From Solirubrobacterales bacterium (GTDB lineage Bacteria; Actinomycetota; Thermoleophilia; Solirubrobacterales; Solirubrobacteraceae), in NCBI GenBank assembly GCA_025963955.1, contig JAOPZU010000206.1, positions 1-9,204 of the forward strand: a stretch of 9,204 nucleotides of DNA, read 5' to 3'. The notes below the pieces were generated by a model. The model saw only the letters and a list, made by a program, of their open reading frames with translations. It did no database searches and had not been told where the DNA came from. The position numbers and the translations under genes were made by a program. This document shows positions 1 through 7,211 of the stretch, one piece after another. Numbering within the stretch: the first letter of the stretch is position 1; every line of letters starts with the position of its first letter.

Positions 1-2268
1 GCGCCCACCGACGAGAACGGCGGCGGCGACCTCGTCTACATCCAGGGTCACTCCTCGCCCGGCATCTACGCGCGCGCCTTCCTGGAGGGCCGCATCGGCG
101 AGGCGCGCCTGCGCCGCTTCCGGATGGAGATCGACGCGGACCACCCGGGGCTGAGCAGCTACCCGCACCCGTGGCTGATGCCGGACTTCTGGCAGTTCCC
201 GACCGTCTCGATGGGCCTCGGCCCGCTGATGGCGATCTACCAGGCCCGGTTCATGAAGTACCTCCAGGGCCGCGACCTCGGGCAGGCCGCGGGCCGCAAG
301 GTCTGGGCCTTCATGGGCGACGGCGAGATGGACGAGCCGGAGTCCATGGGCGCGATCTCCCTCGCCGGCCGCGAGAAGCTCGACAACCTCGTCTTCGTCG
401 TCAACTGCAACCTGCAGCGCCTCGACGGCCCGGTGCGGGGCAACGGCAAGATCATCCAGGAGCTCGAGACGAACTTCCGCGGCGCGGGCTGGAACGTCAT
501 CAAGGTCATCTGGGGCAGCAAGTGGGATCCGCTGCTGGCCGCGGACAAGGACGGGCGCCTGGTCCGCCGCATGGAAGAGGCGGTCGACGGCGATTACCAG
601 ACCTACAAGTCCCGGGACGGCGCCTACGTCCGCGAGCACTTCTTCGGGAAGGACCCGGAGCTGCTGAAGATGGTCGAGCACATGAGCGACGAGGAGGTCT
701 GGGCGCTCAACCGCGGCGGCCACGACCCCCAGAAGGTCCACGCGGCCTACGCCGCCGCCGCGCGGCACCCCGGGCAGCCGACCGTGATCCTCGCCAAGAC
801 GATCAAGGGCTACGGGATGGGGACCTCGGGTGAGGGTCAGAACATCACCCACCAGCAGAAGAAGATGACGCTCGAGTCGCTGAAGGCGTTCCGCACGCGC
901 TTCGACCTCCCGATCGAGGAGGACGCCATCGCGACGACCGACTTCGTCAAGCCGGCGGACGACTCGCCCGAGATGCGCTATCTGCGCGAGCACCGCGAGG
1001 CGCTCGGCGGCTCGCTGCCGCAGCGGCGGCCCTCGCAGGAGCAGCTGACGGTCCCGGAGCTCGCGAAGTTCCACGCCCAGCTCGAGGGCTCGGGCGAGCG
1101 CGAGATCTCCACCACGATGGCCTTCGTCCGCGTGCTCGCGACGCTCATCCGCGACAAGCAGCTCGGCCGCCGCGTCGTCCCGATCGTCCCGGACGAGTCG
1201 CGGACCTTCGGTATGGAGGGCATGTTCCGCCAGCTCGGGATCTTCAGCCAGGTCGGGCAGCTGTACTCGCCCGAGGACTCCGAGCAGCTCATGTTCTACC
1301 GCGAGGACAAGCACGGCCAGATCCTGCAGGAGGGGATCAACGAGCCCGGCGCGATGTCCTCGTGGATCGCCGCGGCGACGAGCTACGCCAACCACGGCGT
1401 GGCGATGATCCCGTTCTACATCTACTACTCGATGTTCGGCTTCCAGCGGATCGGGGACCTCGCCTACGCCGCGGGGGACAGCCGCGCGCGAGGCTTCCTC
1501 ATCGGCGGGACCGCCGGCCGCACCACGCTCAACGGCGAGGGGCTGCAACACGAGGACGGCCACTCGCACATCCTCGCCTCGACCATCCCGAACTGCGTCG
1601 CCTACGACCCGACCTACGCCTACGAGGTCGCGGTCATCGTCCAGGACGGCCTGCGCCGGATGATCCAGGAGCGCGAGGACGTCTTCTTCTACCTCACGGT
1701 GATGAACGAGAACTACGTCCAGCCCCCGATGCCCGAGGGCGCGGAGGCGGACATCCTGAAGGGCCTGCACCAGATCGCCGGGAACGGCTCGGGCGCCGTC
1801 CGCCTGCTCGGCTCGGGCACGATCCTGCGGGAGGTCGAGGCGGCCGCGGTGCTGCTGCAGCAGGACTTCGGCGTCGACGCGGACGTCTTCAGCGCCACCT
1901 CGTTCAACGAGCTGCGCCGGGACGGCATGGTGGCCGAGCGCTGGAACCGCCTGCACCCGACGGAGCCGCCGCGGACCGCGCACGTGCAGGACCAGCTGCC
2001 CGGCGACGTCCCGATCGTCGCGGCGACGGACTACATGCGCGCCTTCGCCGACCAGATCCGGCCCTACGTCGAGGCGCCGTACACGGTGCTCGGCACGGAC
2101 GGCTTCGGTCGCAGCGACTACCGGGCCGCGCTGCGGTCCTTCTTCGAGGTCGACCGGCGCCACGTGGTGCTCGCCGCCCTGCAGTCCCTCGGCCGCACGG
2201 ACGACGCCGCGGCCGCGATCAGCAAGTACGGCATCGACCCGGAAGCGGTGGCCCCGTGGCGCAGGTGA
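1..2268 (+). CDS. aceE: Pyruvate dehydrogenase E1 component, homodimeric type (5' partial)
   Basis: This is the thiamine-diphosphate-dependent E1 subunit, which decarboxylates pyruvate and reductively acetylates the lipoyl group of E2 in the cytoplasmic pyruvate dehydrogenase complex. The frame is open from base 1, so the start and roughly 125 residues lie outside the window; 755 residues are visible, against about 887 in E. coli AceE. Visible residues 10-24 already match the family (GDLVYIQGH, with the conserved His at 17). The ThDP/Mg motif is complete: GDGEMDEPE from residue 106 and NCNLQRLDGP from residue 135, 29 residues apart. NITHQQKKM (residues 281-289) is the mobile inner loop, its His284 matching E. 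coli His407. The GLQHEDGHSH motif is at 514-523, and the C-terminal VLGTDGFGRSD is typical. The protein looks intact and functional. It is the first visible gene of the aceE-aceF-lpd operon and its end overlaps aceF. Its promoter and any regulator lie upstream, outside the window. Identification is by recalled homology to E. coli AceE along the whole length. Confidence 0.97.
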   Translation, partial: APTDENGGGDLVYIQGHSSPGIYARAFLEGRIGEARLRRFRMEIDADHPGLSSYPHPWLMPDFWQFPTVSMGLGPLMAIYQARFMKYLQGRDLGQAAGRKVWAFMGDGEMDEPESMGAISLAGREKLDNLVFVVNCNLQRLDGPVRGNGKIIQELETNFRGAGWNVIKVIWGSKWDPLLAADKDGRLVRRMEEAVDGDYQTYKSRDGAYVREHFFGKDPELLKMVEHMSDEEVWALNRGGHDPQKVHAAYAAAARHPGQPTVILAKTIKGYGMGTSGEGQNITHQQKKMTLESLKAFRTRFDLPIEEDAIATTDFVKPADDSPEMRYLREHREALGGSLPQRRPSQEQLTVPELAKFHAQLEGSGEREISTTMAFVRVLATLIRDKQLGRRVVPIVPDESRTFGMEGMFRQLGIFSQVGQLYSPEDSEQLMFYREDKHGQILQEGINEPGAMSSWIAAATSYANHGVAMIPFYIYYSMFGFQRIGDLAYAAGDSRARGFLIGGTAGRTTLNGEGLQHEDGHSHILASTIPNCVAYDPTYAYEVAVIVQDGLRRMIQEREDVFFYLTVMNENYVQPPMPEGAEADILKGLHQIAGNGSGAVRLLGSGTILREVEAAAVLLQQDFGVDADVFSATSFNELRRDGMVAERWNRLHPTEPPRTAHVQDQLPGDVPIVAATDYMRAFADQIRPYVEAPYTVLGTDGFGRSDYRAALRSFFEVDRRHVVLAALQSLGRTDDAAAAISKYGIDPEAVAPWRR

Positions 2269-3602
2269 CGAACGTCGAGGTCCCGGACATCGGGGACTTC
2301 GAGGACATCCCGGTCATCGAGATCCTCGTGGAGGTCGGCGACACGGTGGCCGTCGAGGACCCCCTGGTGACGCTCGAGAGCGACAAGGCGACGATGGACG
2401 TCCCCTCGCCCGTGGCCGGGCGGGTGGCGGAGATCGTGGTGGCGCTCGGGGACCGCGTGAGCGAGGGCGCGCTCATCATCAGGGTCGATGAGGGCGCGGG
2501 CGCTCCGGACGAGGTCGAGGACGACCTCGAGGTCGCCGTCGACGACGAGCTCGACCGGCCCACGCAGACGGCGCGGCCGGACACCACGTCACCCGCGACC
2601 GCGGCCCCGGCGGGCGGTGACCCGGTCGCCGGCTACGGCTCGGAGGCCACGCCCGCACCGCAGGCCGATCCCGCCGCCCCCGTCTACGCCTCGCCGATGG
2701 TCCGCCGCCGCGCACGCGAGCTCGGCATCGACCTGGCGAGCGTGAAGGGGACGGGCCGGGGCGGCCGGATCCAGGCCGCCGACCTGCGCGCCGCCGCCGA
2801 CACCGCGAAGCCCGTGGTGCCCGGAGGGGCGGCGTCGTCCGGCGACGCGCAGTCGATCCTCGGCTTCCCGCTCGCTCCGTGGCCGCGGCCCGACTTCGCC
2901 AAGCAGGGGCCGGTCGAGCGCGTCGAGCTCTCCCGCATCGGCAAGCTCTCGGCCGCGAACCTGCACCGCAACTGGGTCGCGATCCCGCACGTCACGCACA
3001 ACGACGAAGCCGACATCACCGACCTGGAGGCGTTCCGCAAGCAGGTCAACGCGGAGCAGGCGAAGCGCAAGGACGGCGCGAAGCTCACGATGGTCGCGCT
3101 GCTGTTGAAGGCCTGCGTCGCCTCGCTGAAGGCGTTCCCGAAGTTCAACGCCTCACTCGACGGCGACCACCTGATCCTCAAGCGCTACTACCACCTCGGC
3201 TTCGCCGCGGACACCCCGAACGGCCTCGTCGTCCCCGTCATCCGCGACGTGGACCAGAAGGGCATCCTCGACCTCGCCCGCGAGCTCGGCGAGCTCTCGG
3301 GCAAGGCGCGCGAGGGCAAGCTCGGCCCGAAGGAGATGTCGGGCGGCACCTTCACCATCTCCTCGCTCGGCGGCATCGGCGGCACGTCGTTCACGCCGAT
3401 CGTGAACGCGCCGGAGGTCGCGATCCTCGGCGTCACGCGCAGCGCCATGAAGCCGGTGTGGGACGGCACCGCCTTCGTCCCTCGCCTCATGGTCCCGCTC
3501 TCCCTCAGCTACGACCACCGCGTCATCGACGGAGCCGCCGCCGCGCGGTTCGTGGTGCACCTCACGCAGTCCCTCGGCGACATGAAGCGCGTGCTGCTCT
3601 GA
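2256..3602 (+). CDS. aceF: Pyruvate dehydrogenase E2, dihydrolipoyllysine acetyltransferase
   Basis: E2 forms the core of the pyruvate dehydrogenase complex and transfers the acetyl group from its lipoyl arm to CoA. From GTG 2256 it is 448 residues. It has one lipoyl domain (about 5-78; ESDKATMDVP with lipoyl-Lys44), an Ala/Pro-rich flexible linker (about 80-140), a peripheral subunit-binding domain (143-177; VYASPMVRRRARELG to GRGGRIQAADL), and a catalytic domain (about 215-448) ending with DHRVIDG (420-426), where His421 is the catalytic histidine. The catalytic domain closely follows E. coli AceF (NWVAIPHVTHNDEADIT, DTPNGLVVPV, APEVAILGV). E. coli has three lipoyl domains where this protein has one. 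GTG 2256 was chosen because GGAAG at 2241-2245 lies 10 nt upstream and the resulting N-terminus resembles homologues. GTG 2265, which makes a GTGA overlap with the aceE stop, is a credible alternative (445 residues). The gene overlaps aceE by 13 bp and shares one base with the lpd start. Confidence 0.95.
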   Translation: MAQVTNVEVPDIGDFEDIPVIEILVEVGDTVAVEDPLVTLESDKATMDVPSPVAGRVAEIVVALGDRVSEGALIIRVDEGAGAPDEVEDDLEVAVDDELDRPTQTARPDTTSPATAAPAGGDPVAGYGSEATPAPQADPAAPVYASPMVRRRARELGIDLASVKGTGRGGRIQAADLRAAADTAKPVVPGGAASSGDAQSILGFPLAPWPRPDFAKQGPVERVELSRIGKLSAANLHRNWVAIPHVTHNDEADITDLEAFRKQVNAEQAKRKDGAKLTMVALLLKACVASLKAFPKFNASLDGDHLILKRYYHLGFAADTPNGLVVPVIRDVDQKGILDLARELGELSGKAREGKLGPKEMSGGTFTISSLGGIGGTSFTPIVNAPEVAILGVTRSAMKPVWDGTAFVPRLMVPLSLSYDHRVIDGAAAARFVVHLTQSLGDMKRVLL

Positions 3603-5407
3603 TGGCCACCCAGACCGTCCCCGTCCCGGACATCGGCGACTTCGACGACGTCCCCGTCGTCGAGGTCCTCGTCAGCGTCGGCGACGTCGTCGCGCAGGAG
3701 GACAGCCTCGTCGTCCTCGAATCCGAGAAGGCGACCATGGAGGTCCCGTCGCCGGTCGCCGGCACGGTCACCGACGTGCTCGTGAAGGTCGGCGATCGCG
3801 TGAAGGAAGGCGTGGCGCTGCTCACGCTCGAGGTGGCCGGGGAGGGCGACGTGGACGCCGGAGGGGGCGCGTCCGCGGCGGGGACGTCACCCTCCGCTCC
3901 GGCACGCTCGTCCCTCGCTCTGCCGGACGCCGCTCCGGGTGACGTCCCCGCCGCTCCCGCGCCCCCGCCCGCTCCGGCGTCCCTTCCCGACTCCGACCAC
4001 GCGGCGCAGCTCGTGGTGCTGGGCTCGGGGCCGGGCGGGTACAGCGCCGCCTTCCGGGCGGCTGACCTCGGCCTCGACGTGCTGATGATCGAGCGCTACG
4101 AGAAGCTCGGCGGGGTCTGCCTGAACGTCGGGTGCATCCCGTCCAAGGCGCTGCTGCACGTGGCGAAGCTCATCTCCGACTCCGCGGAATCGTCCGCGCA
4201 CGGCGTCACCTTCCAGCCGCCCGAGATCGACCTCGACGCCCTGCGCGAGTTCAAGGACGGCGTCGTCGGCAAGCTCGTCGGCGGCCTGTCCGGCATGGCG
4301 AAGCAGCGGAAGGTGCGCACCGTCCACGGCGTGGCCGAGTTCACGGGCCCGCACCAGCTCAGGGTGACCACGGCCGACGGTGAGCAGACCGTCGCCTTCG
4401 AGCAGTGCATCATCGCGGCGGGCTCGCAGGCCGTCGCGCTCCCGGACCTCCCGGACGACGAGCGCATCATGGACTCCACGGGCGCGCTCGAGCTGCGCGA
4501 CATCCCGGACCGACTGCTCATCGTCGGCGGGGGGATCATCGGCCTCGAGATGGCGACGGTCTACGACGCGCTCGGCTCCGCCGTGACGGTCGTCGAGCTG
4601 GCCGACGGGCTCATCCCGGGCGCCGACCGCGACCTCGTCAAGCCGCTCCAGAAGCGCATCGAGAAGCGCTACGCAGGGATCCACCTCGGCACCCGCGTGG
4701 AGGCAATCGCCGCCGAGGACGACGGACTGCACGTGCGTTTCGCCGGGAAGGACACGCCGGCCACGACGACGTTCGACCGCGTCGTCGTCGCCGTCGGCCG
4801 GCGTCCGAACGGCCGGGCGATCCGGGCCGACGCCGCCGGGGTGGAGGTCGACGTCCGCGGGTTCGTCCCGGTCGACGCGCGCCTGCGCACGAACGTCCCG
4901 CACATCAGCGCGATCGGGGACATCGTCCCTGGCCCGATGCTCGCCCACAAGGCGATCCACGAGGGCAAGACCGCCGCCGAGGTCATCGCGGGCCACGACG
5001 TCGTCTTCGACGCCCGGACGATCCCGTCCGTCGCCTACACCGACCCCGAGGTCGCCTGGATGGGGTTGACGGAGACCGAGGCCAAGGCGCAGGACATCCC
5101 CTACGAGGTGGCCTCGTTCCCGTGGGCGGCCTCGGGCCGGGCGCTGTCCCTCGGCCGCAGCGAGGGCAGCACGAAGCTGCTCGTCGATCCCGAGGACCAC
5201 CGCATCCTGGGCGCGGGGGCCGTCGGCGTCCACGCGGGCGACCTCATCGCCGAGGCCGTCCTGGCGCTGGAGATGGGCGCCGTCGCCGGCGACCTTGCGC
5301 TCACCGTCCACCCGCACCCGACGCTGTCGGAGACGGTCGGACTGGCCGCCGACCTCCTCGAGGGCACCATCACCGACCTGCCACAGCCGCGGAAGCGTCG
5401 GTCCTGA
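3602..5407 (+). CDS. lpdA: Dihydrolipoyl dehydrogenase (E3) with N-terminal lipoyl domain
   Basis: E3 is an FAD flavoprotein disulfide reductase that reoxidises dihydrolipoyl groups of E2 and makes NADH. At 601 residues it is about 130 longer than ordinary Lpd, because a lipoyl domain (about 1-75; ESEKATMEVP with predicted lipoyl-Lys43) and an Ala/Pro/Ser-rich linker (about 80-130) precede the reductase. The reductase has the FAD-binding GSGPGG (141-146), the redox-active cysteines Cys173 and Cys178 in CLNVGCIPSK, the NAD-binding GGGIIG (309-314), a second FAD contact in ISAIGD, and the C-terminal catalytic HPHPTLSE with His572 and Glu577. All key residues are present. ATG 3602 shares its A with the aceF stop (TGATG), so translation is probably coupled; no strong Shine-Dalgarno is visible. 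Lipoylated E3 enzymes are known from Neisseria (P64k) and Ralstonia PDH operons. The operon context argues for PDH rather than 2-oxoglutarate dehydrogenase. Confidence 0.95.
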   Translation: MATQTVPVPDIGDFDDVPVVEVLVSVGDVVAQEDSLVVLESEKATMEVPSPVAGTVTDVLVKVGDRVKEGVALLTLEVAGEGDVDAGGGASAAGTSPSAPARSSLALPDAAPGDVPAAPAPPPAPASLPDSDHAAQLVVLGSGPGGYSAAFRAADLGLDVLMIERYEKLGGVCLNVGCIPSKALLHVAKLISDSAESSAHGVTFQPPEIDLDALREFKDGVVGKLVGGLSGMAKQRKVRTVHGVAEFTGPHQLRVTTADGEQTVAFEQCIIAAGSQAVALPDLPDDERIMDSTGALELRDIPDRLLIVGGGIIGLEMATVYDALGSAVTVVELADGLIPGADRDLVKPLQKRIEKRYAGIHLGTRVEAIAAEDDGLHVRFAGKDTPATTTFDRVVVAVGRRPNGRAIRADAAGVEVDVRGFVPVDARLRTNVPHISAIGDIVPGPMLAHKAIHEGKTAAEVIAGHDVVFDARTIPSVAYTDPEVAWMGLTETEAKAQDIPYEVASFPWAASGRALSLGRSEGSTKLLVDPEDHRILGAGAVGVHAGDLIAEAVLALEMGAVAGDLALTVHPHPTLSETVGLAADLLEGTITDLPQPRKRRS

Positions 5408-5420
5408 CCGCGACACGTAC

Positions 5421-5425
5421 GGAGG
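5421..5425 (+). promoter_or_regulatory. Shine-Dalgarno of the Acr1-like SDR gene
   Basis: A perfect GGAGG lies 8 nt before ATG 5434, in the 26-bp gap after lpd. It supports ATG 5434 over the in-frame ATG at 5440. It is the strongest ribosome binding site in the window, and suggests that the SDR is translated independently even if it is co-transcribed with the PDH genes. Confidence 0.8.
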
Positions 5426-5433
5426 CGTAACAT

Positions 5434-6363
5434 ATGCGGATGGCCTCCCGACCGAACGCCCTGCAGCGCCTTGTCGTCGACTCCGCCGGGCTCGCGAACC
5501 GGCTGGCCATGCGCCCGTTGGGCACCGCCGGCCGCAGCTACGGCGCGTGGCCGCTGGACCGCGCGCTCGCGGGGCGGGTGACGCTCGTGACCGGCGCGTC
5601 GTCGGGCATCGGTGAGGCCACCGCGCACGCCCTCGGCCAGGCCGGGGGCACCGTGGCGCTGGTGGCCCGCAGTCAGGGCAAGCTCGAGGAGGTGGCGGCG
5701 GCCGTGGCGGCGGCGGGCGGCACGGCCACCGTGCACCCCGTCGACCTGACCGACCTCGAGGCCATCGACGCCCTCTGCGCCGACGCCCTCGCCCGCCACG
5801 GCCACGTCGACATCCTCATCAACAACGCCGGGCGCTCCATCCGGCGCAGCGTGGCCGGCTCGACGGATCGCTTCCACGACTACGAGCGCACGATGCAGCT
5901 GAACTACTTCGCCGCGGTCCGGCTCACCCTCGGCCTGCTGCCGGCGATGCAGGAGCGCCGGCACGGGCACATCGTCAACGTCTCCACCCTCGGGGTCCTC
6001 ACCCGCGTGCCGCGCTTCAGCGCCTACGTGGCGTCCAAGGCTGCGCTCGACGCGTTCGGGGACAGCCTGCAGGCCGAGGTCCTGGGCGATGACATCCGGG
6101 TCACGACGATCCACATGCCGCTCGTGCGTACGCCGATGATCGCGCCGACGGGTGCCTACCGGGGCGTGCCCGCCATCAGCCCGGGGGCGGCTGCCGGCTT
6201 CCTGACCCGGGCGATCGTGGAGCGCCCGCGGCGCCTGACGCCGCCCGTCGGGCAGGCGATGAACGTCGCCGACGTCTTCGTCCCCGGGGTCACCGACTGG
6301 ATCCGCCACCGCGGGTTCGCCGCTTCGCAGGACAGCCGTGCCGCTCGGGGCGAGAGTTCTTGA
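5434..6363 (+). CDS. Short-chain dehydrogenase/reductase, Acr1-like (probable fatty acyl-CoA reductase)
   Basis: This is a 309-residue classical SDR with an N-terminal extension of about 45 residues. The NAD(P)-binding motif TGASSGIG is at 53-60, NNAG at 130-133, and the active-site YVASK at 198-202 (Tyr198, Lys202). The segments GRSIRR (133-138), RFHDYERTMQLNYF and MPLVRTPMIAPT (228-239) are recalled as nearly the same in Acinetobacter Acr1, the reductase that converts long-chain acyl-CoA to fatty aldehyde for wax-ester synthesis, and in the reductase domain of related fatty acyl-CoA reductases. VARS after the second beta strand suggests NADP(H), by inference. The position usually held by the catalytic Ser (13 before Tyr) is Thr185, with Ser184 just before it. 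The C-terminus is more divergent than the core. It follows lpd by 26 bp in the same direction and could be read through from the PDH operon, linking acetyl-CoA supply to lipid reduction. The Acr1 relationship is fairly secure; the exact substrate is not. A different SDR oxidoreductase role remains possible. Confidence 0.75.
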   Translation: MRMASRPNALQRLVVDSAGLANRLAMRPLGTAGRSYGAWPLDRALAGRVTLVTGASSGIGEATAHALGQAGGTVALVARSQGKLEEVAAAVAAAGGTATVHPVDLTDLEAIDALCADALARHGHVDILINNAGRSIRRSVAGSTDRFHDYERTMQLNYFAAVRLTLGLLPAMQERRHGHIVNVSTLGVLTRVPRFSAYVASKAALDAFGDSLQAEVLGDDIRVTTIHMPLVRTPMIAPTGAYRGVPAISPGAAAGFLTRAIVERPRRLTPPVGQAMNVADVFVPGVTDWIRHRGFAASQDSRAARGESS

Positions 6364-6389
6364 CGTAGGCGTATAAAACGGGTAGGTAT
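6360..6389 (+). promoter_or_regulatory. Probable sigma70-type promoter for the hydrolase-tetR unit
   Basis: The -35 box TTGACG (6360-6365, five of six matches to consensus) is followed after 17 bp by TAGGTAT (6383-6389), which fits a TANNNT-like -10 with a one-base shift. The short AT-rich stretch TATAAAA at 6372-6378 lies in the spacer. Transcription would start near 6395, about 28 nt before GTG 6423. The -35 box overlaps the SDR stop codon, so the boundary between the two transcription units is extremely compact. Confidence 0.5.
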
Positions 6390-6393
6390 GGAA

Positions 6394-6406
6394 CCTCGAC
6401 CCGAGG
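6394..6406 (+). promoter_or_regulatory. Perfect inverted repeat at the predicted transcription start (candidate TetR operator)
   Basis: CCTCG (6394-6398) and CGAGG (6402-6406) form a perfect palindrome around ACC. It sits just downstream of the predicted -10 and before the ribosome binding site. TetR-family proteins bind short palindromes in this position and often repress their own operon. The arms are only 5 bp, so chance in GC-rich DNA cannot be excluded. Confidence 0.35.
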
Positions 6407-6408
6407 AC

Positions 6409-6414
6409 GAGGAG
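6409..6414 (+). promoter_or_regulatory. Shine-Dalgarno of the MBL-fold hydrolase gene
   Basis: GAGGAG lies 8 nt before GTG 6423 and fixes this as the start. No other start codon in this frame has comparable support. Confidence 0.7.
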
Positions 6415-6422
6415 CAGCACCC

Positions 6423-7211
6423 GTGCCCGACGTGCGCATCACCTACATCGGCGGACCGACCGCCCTGATCGAGATCGGCCCCTGGCGGATCCTCACCGAC
6501 CCCACCTTCGACCCACCCGGGAAGCGCTACTTCTTCGGCTGGGGCACCGCGTCGAAGAAGCTTCAGGGGCCGGCGATCCCGTTCGCGGAGCTCGGCACGA
6601 TCGACGCGGCGCTCATCAGCCACGATCACCACGGCGACAACCTGGACCCGACGGGGCGCGAGCTGCTGCCGCAGATGGGGCAGCTCATCACCACCGTCCC
6701 GGGCGCCAAGCGCCTCGGGGGCGGCGCGATCGGCCTCGCTCCCTGGGGCACGACGACGCTCGAGGCTCCGGGCCGCCCGAGCATCGAGATCACCGCCACC
6801 CCGTGCCGCCACGGCCCGCACGGCAGCAAGCCGATCGTCGGCGACGTCGTCGGCTTCGCGCTCAAATGGGAGGGGCAGGAGCACGGCGTGTTCTGGATCA
6901 CCGGCGACTCGGTCCTCTACGCCGGCCTGCGCGAGGTGCCGCAGCGCCTCGACGTTGGCACGGTGCTCGTGCACCTCGGCGGTGTGACGTTCCCGTGGCT
7001 GTCCGGACCGCTGCGCTACACCATGAACGCGGAGGAGGCCGTCGAGCTGTGCGGCCTGCTCGACCCGCAGACGATCCTCCCGATCCACTTCGAGGGCTGG
7101 AAGCACTTCCGCCAGGGCCGGGGCCCGGCGGAGCGCGTGCTGAACGGCTCGCCGCTGGCCCCGCGCGTGCGCTGGATGACCCCGGGGGCGCCGACCGAGC
7201 TGGCCGTGTGA
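6423..7211 (+). CDS. MBL-fold metallo-hydrolase, UlaG-like superfamily
   Basis: This 262-residue soluble protein has the metallo-beta-lactamase fold in the small single-domain form. The opening ITYIGGPTALIEIGPWRILTDPTF is the usual first strands with the TDP turn. Candidate metal ligands are the cluster SHDHHGDNLD (66-75: His67, His69, His70, Asp72), His130 or His133 in PCRHGPHG, Asp162 in ITGDS, and His222 in ILPIHFEGW. The first motif does not match textbook HxHxDH: it has one extra residue, with Asn73 where the last His is expected. I recall similar HDxHxDN variants in uncharacterised actinobacterial proteins. No signal peptide or membrane segment is seen. The gene ends in a GTGA overlap with tetR, so the hydrolase is likely expressed with, and possibly controlled by, that regulator. 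The substrate is unknown; lactones, phosphodiesters and lipid amides are all hydrolysed by members of this superfamily. Confidence 0.85.
   Translation: MPDVRITYIGGPTALIEIGPWRILTDPTFDPPGKRYFFGWGTASKKLQGPAIPFAELGTIDAALISHDHHGDNLDPTGRELLPQMGQLITTVPGAKRLGGGAIGLAPWGTTTLEAPGRPSIEITATPCRHGPHGSKPIVGDVVGFALKWEGQEHGVFWITGDSVLYAGLREVPQRLDVGTVLVHLGGVTFPWLSGPLRYTMNAEEAVELCGLLDPQTILPIHFEGWKHFRQGRGPAERVLNGSPLAPRVRWMTPGAPTELAV

Noticed and set aside
171..833. 220-residue plus-strand frame inside aceE
   Set aside because: It overlaps the strongly conserved aceE coding frame and has an Arg/Gly/Pro-rich shadow composition.
3887..5416. 509-residue minus-strand open frame opposite lpd
   Set aside because: It lies wholly antisense to the intact, motif-complete Lpd, has low-complexity Arg/Ala/Gly/Asp/Val composition with no domain signature, and is the expected mirror of a gene with very GC-rich third positions.
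6372..6378. TATAAAA as a -10 box
   Set aside because: No -35-like hexamer lies 16-18 bp upstream, while TTGACG at 6360 pairs at 17 bp with TAGGTAT at 6383. TATAAAA is more likely AT-rich promoter spacer.
5101..6420. 439-residue minus-strand open frame opposite the SDR and the lpd end
   Set aside because: It spans two real plus-strand genes and their intergenic region, and has skewed Arg/Gly/Val/Ala composition and no recognisable motif. It is a GC-driven shadow.
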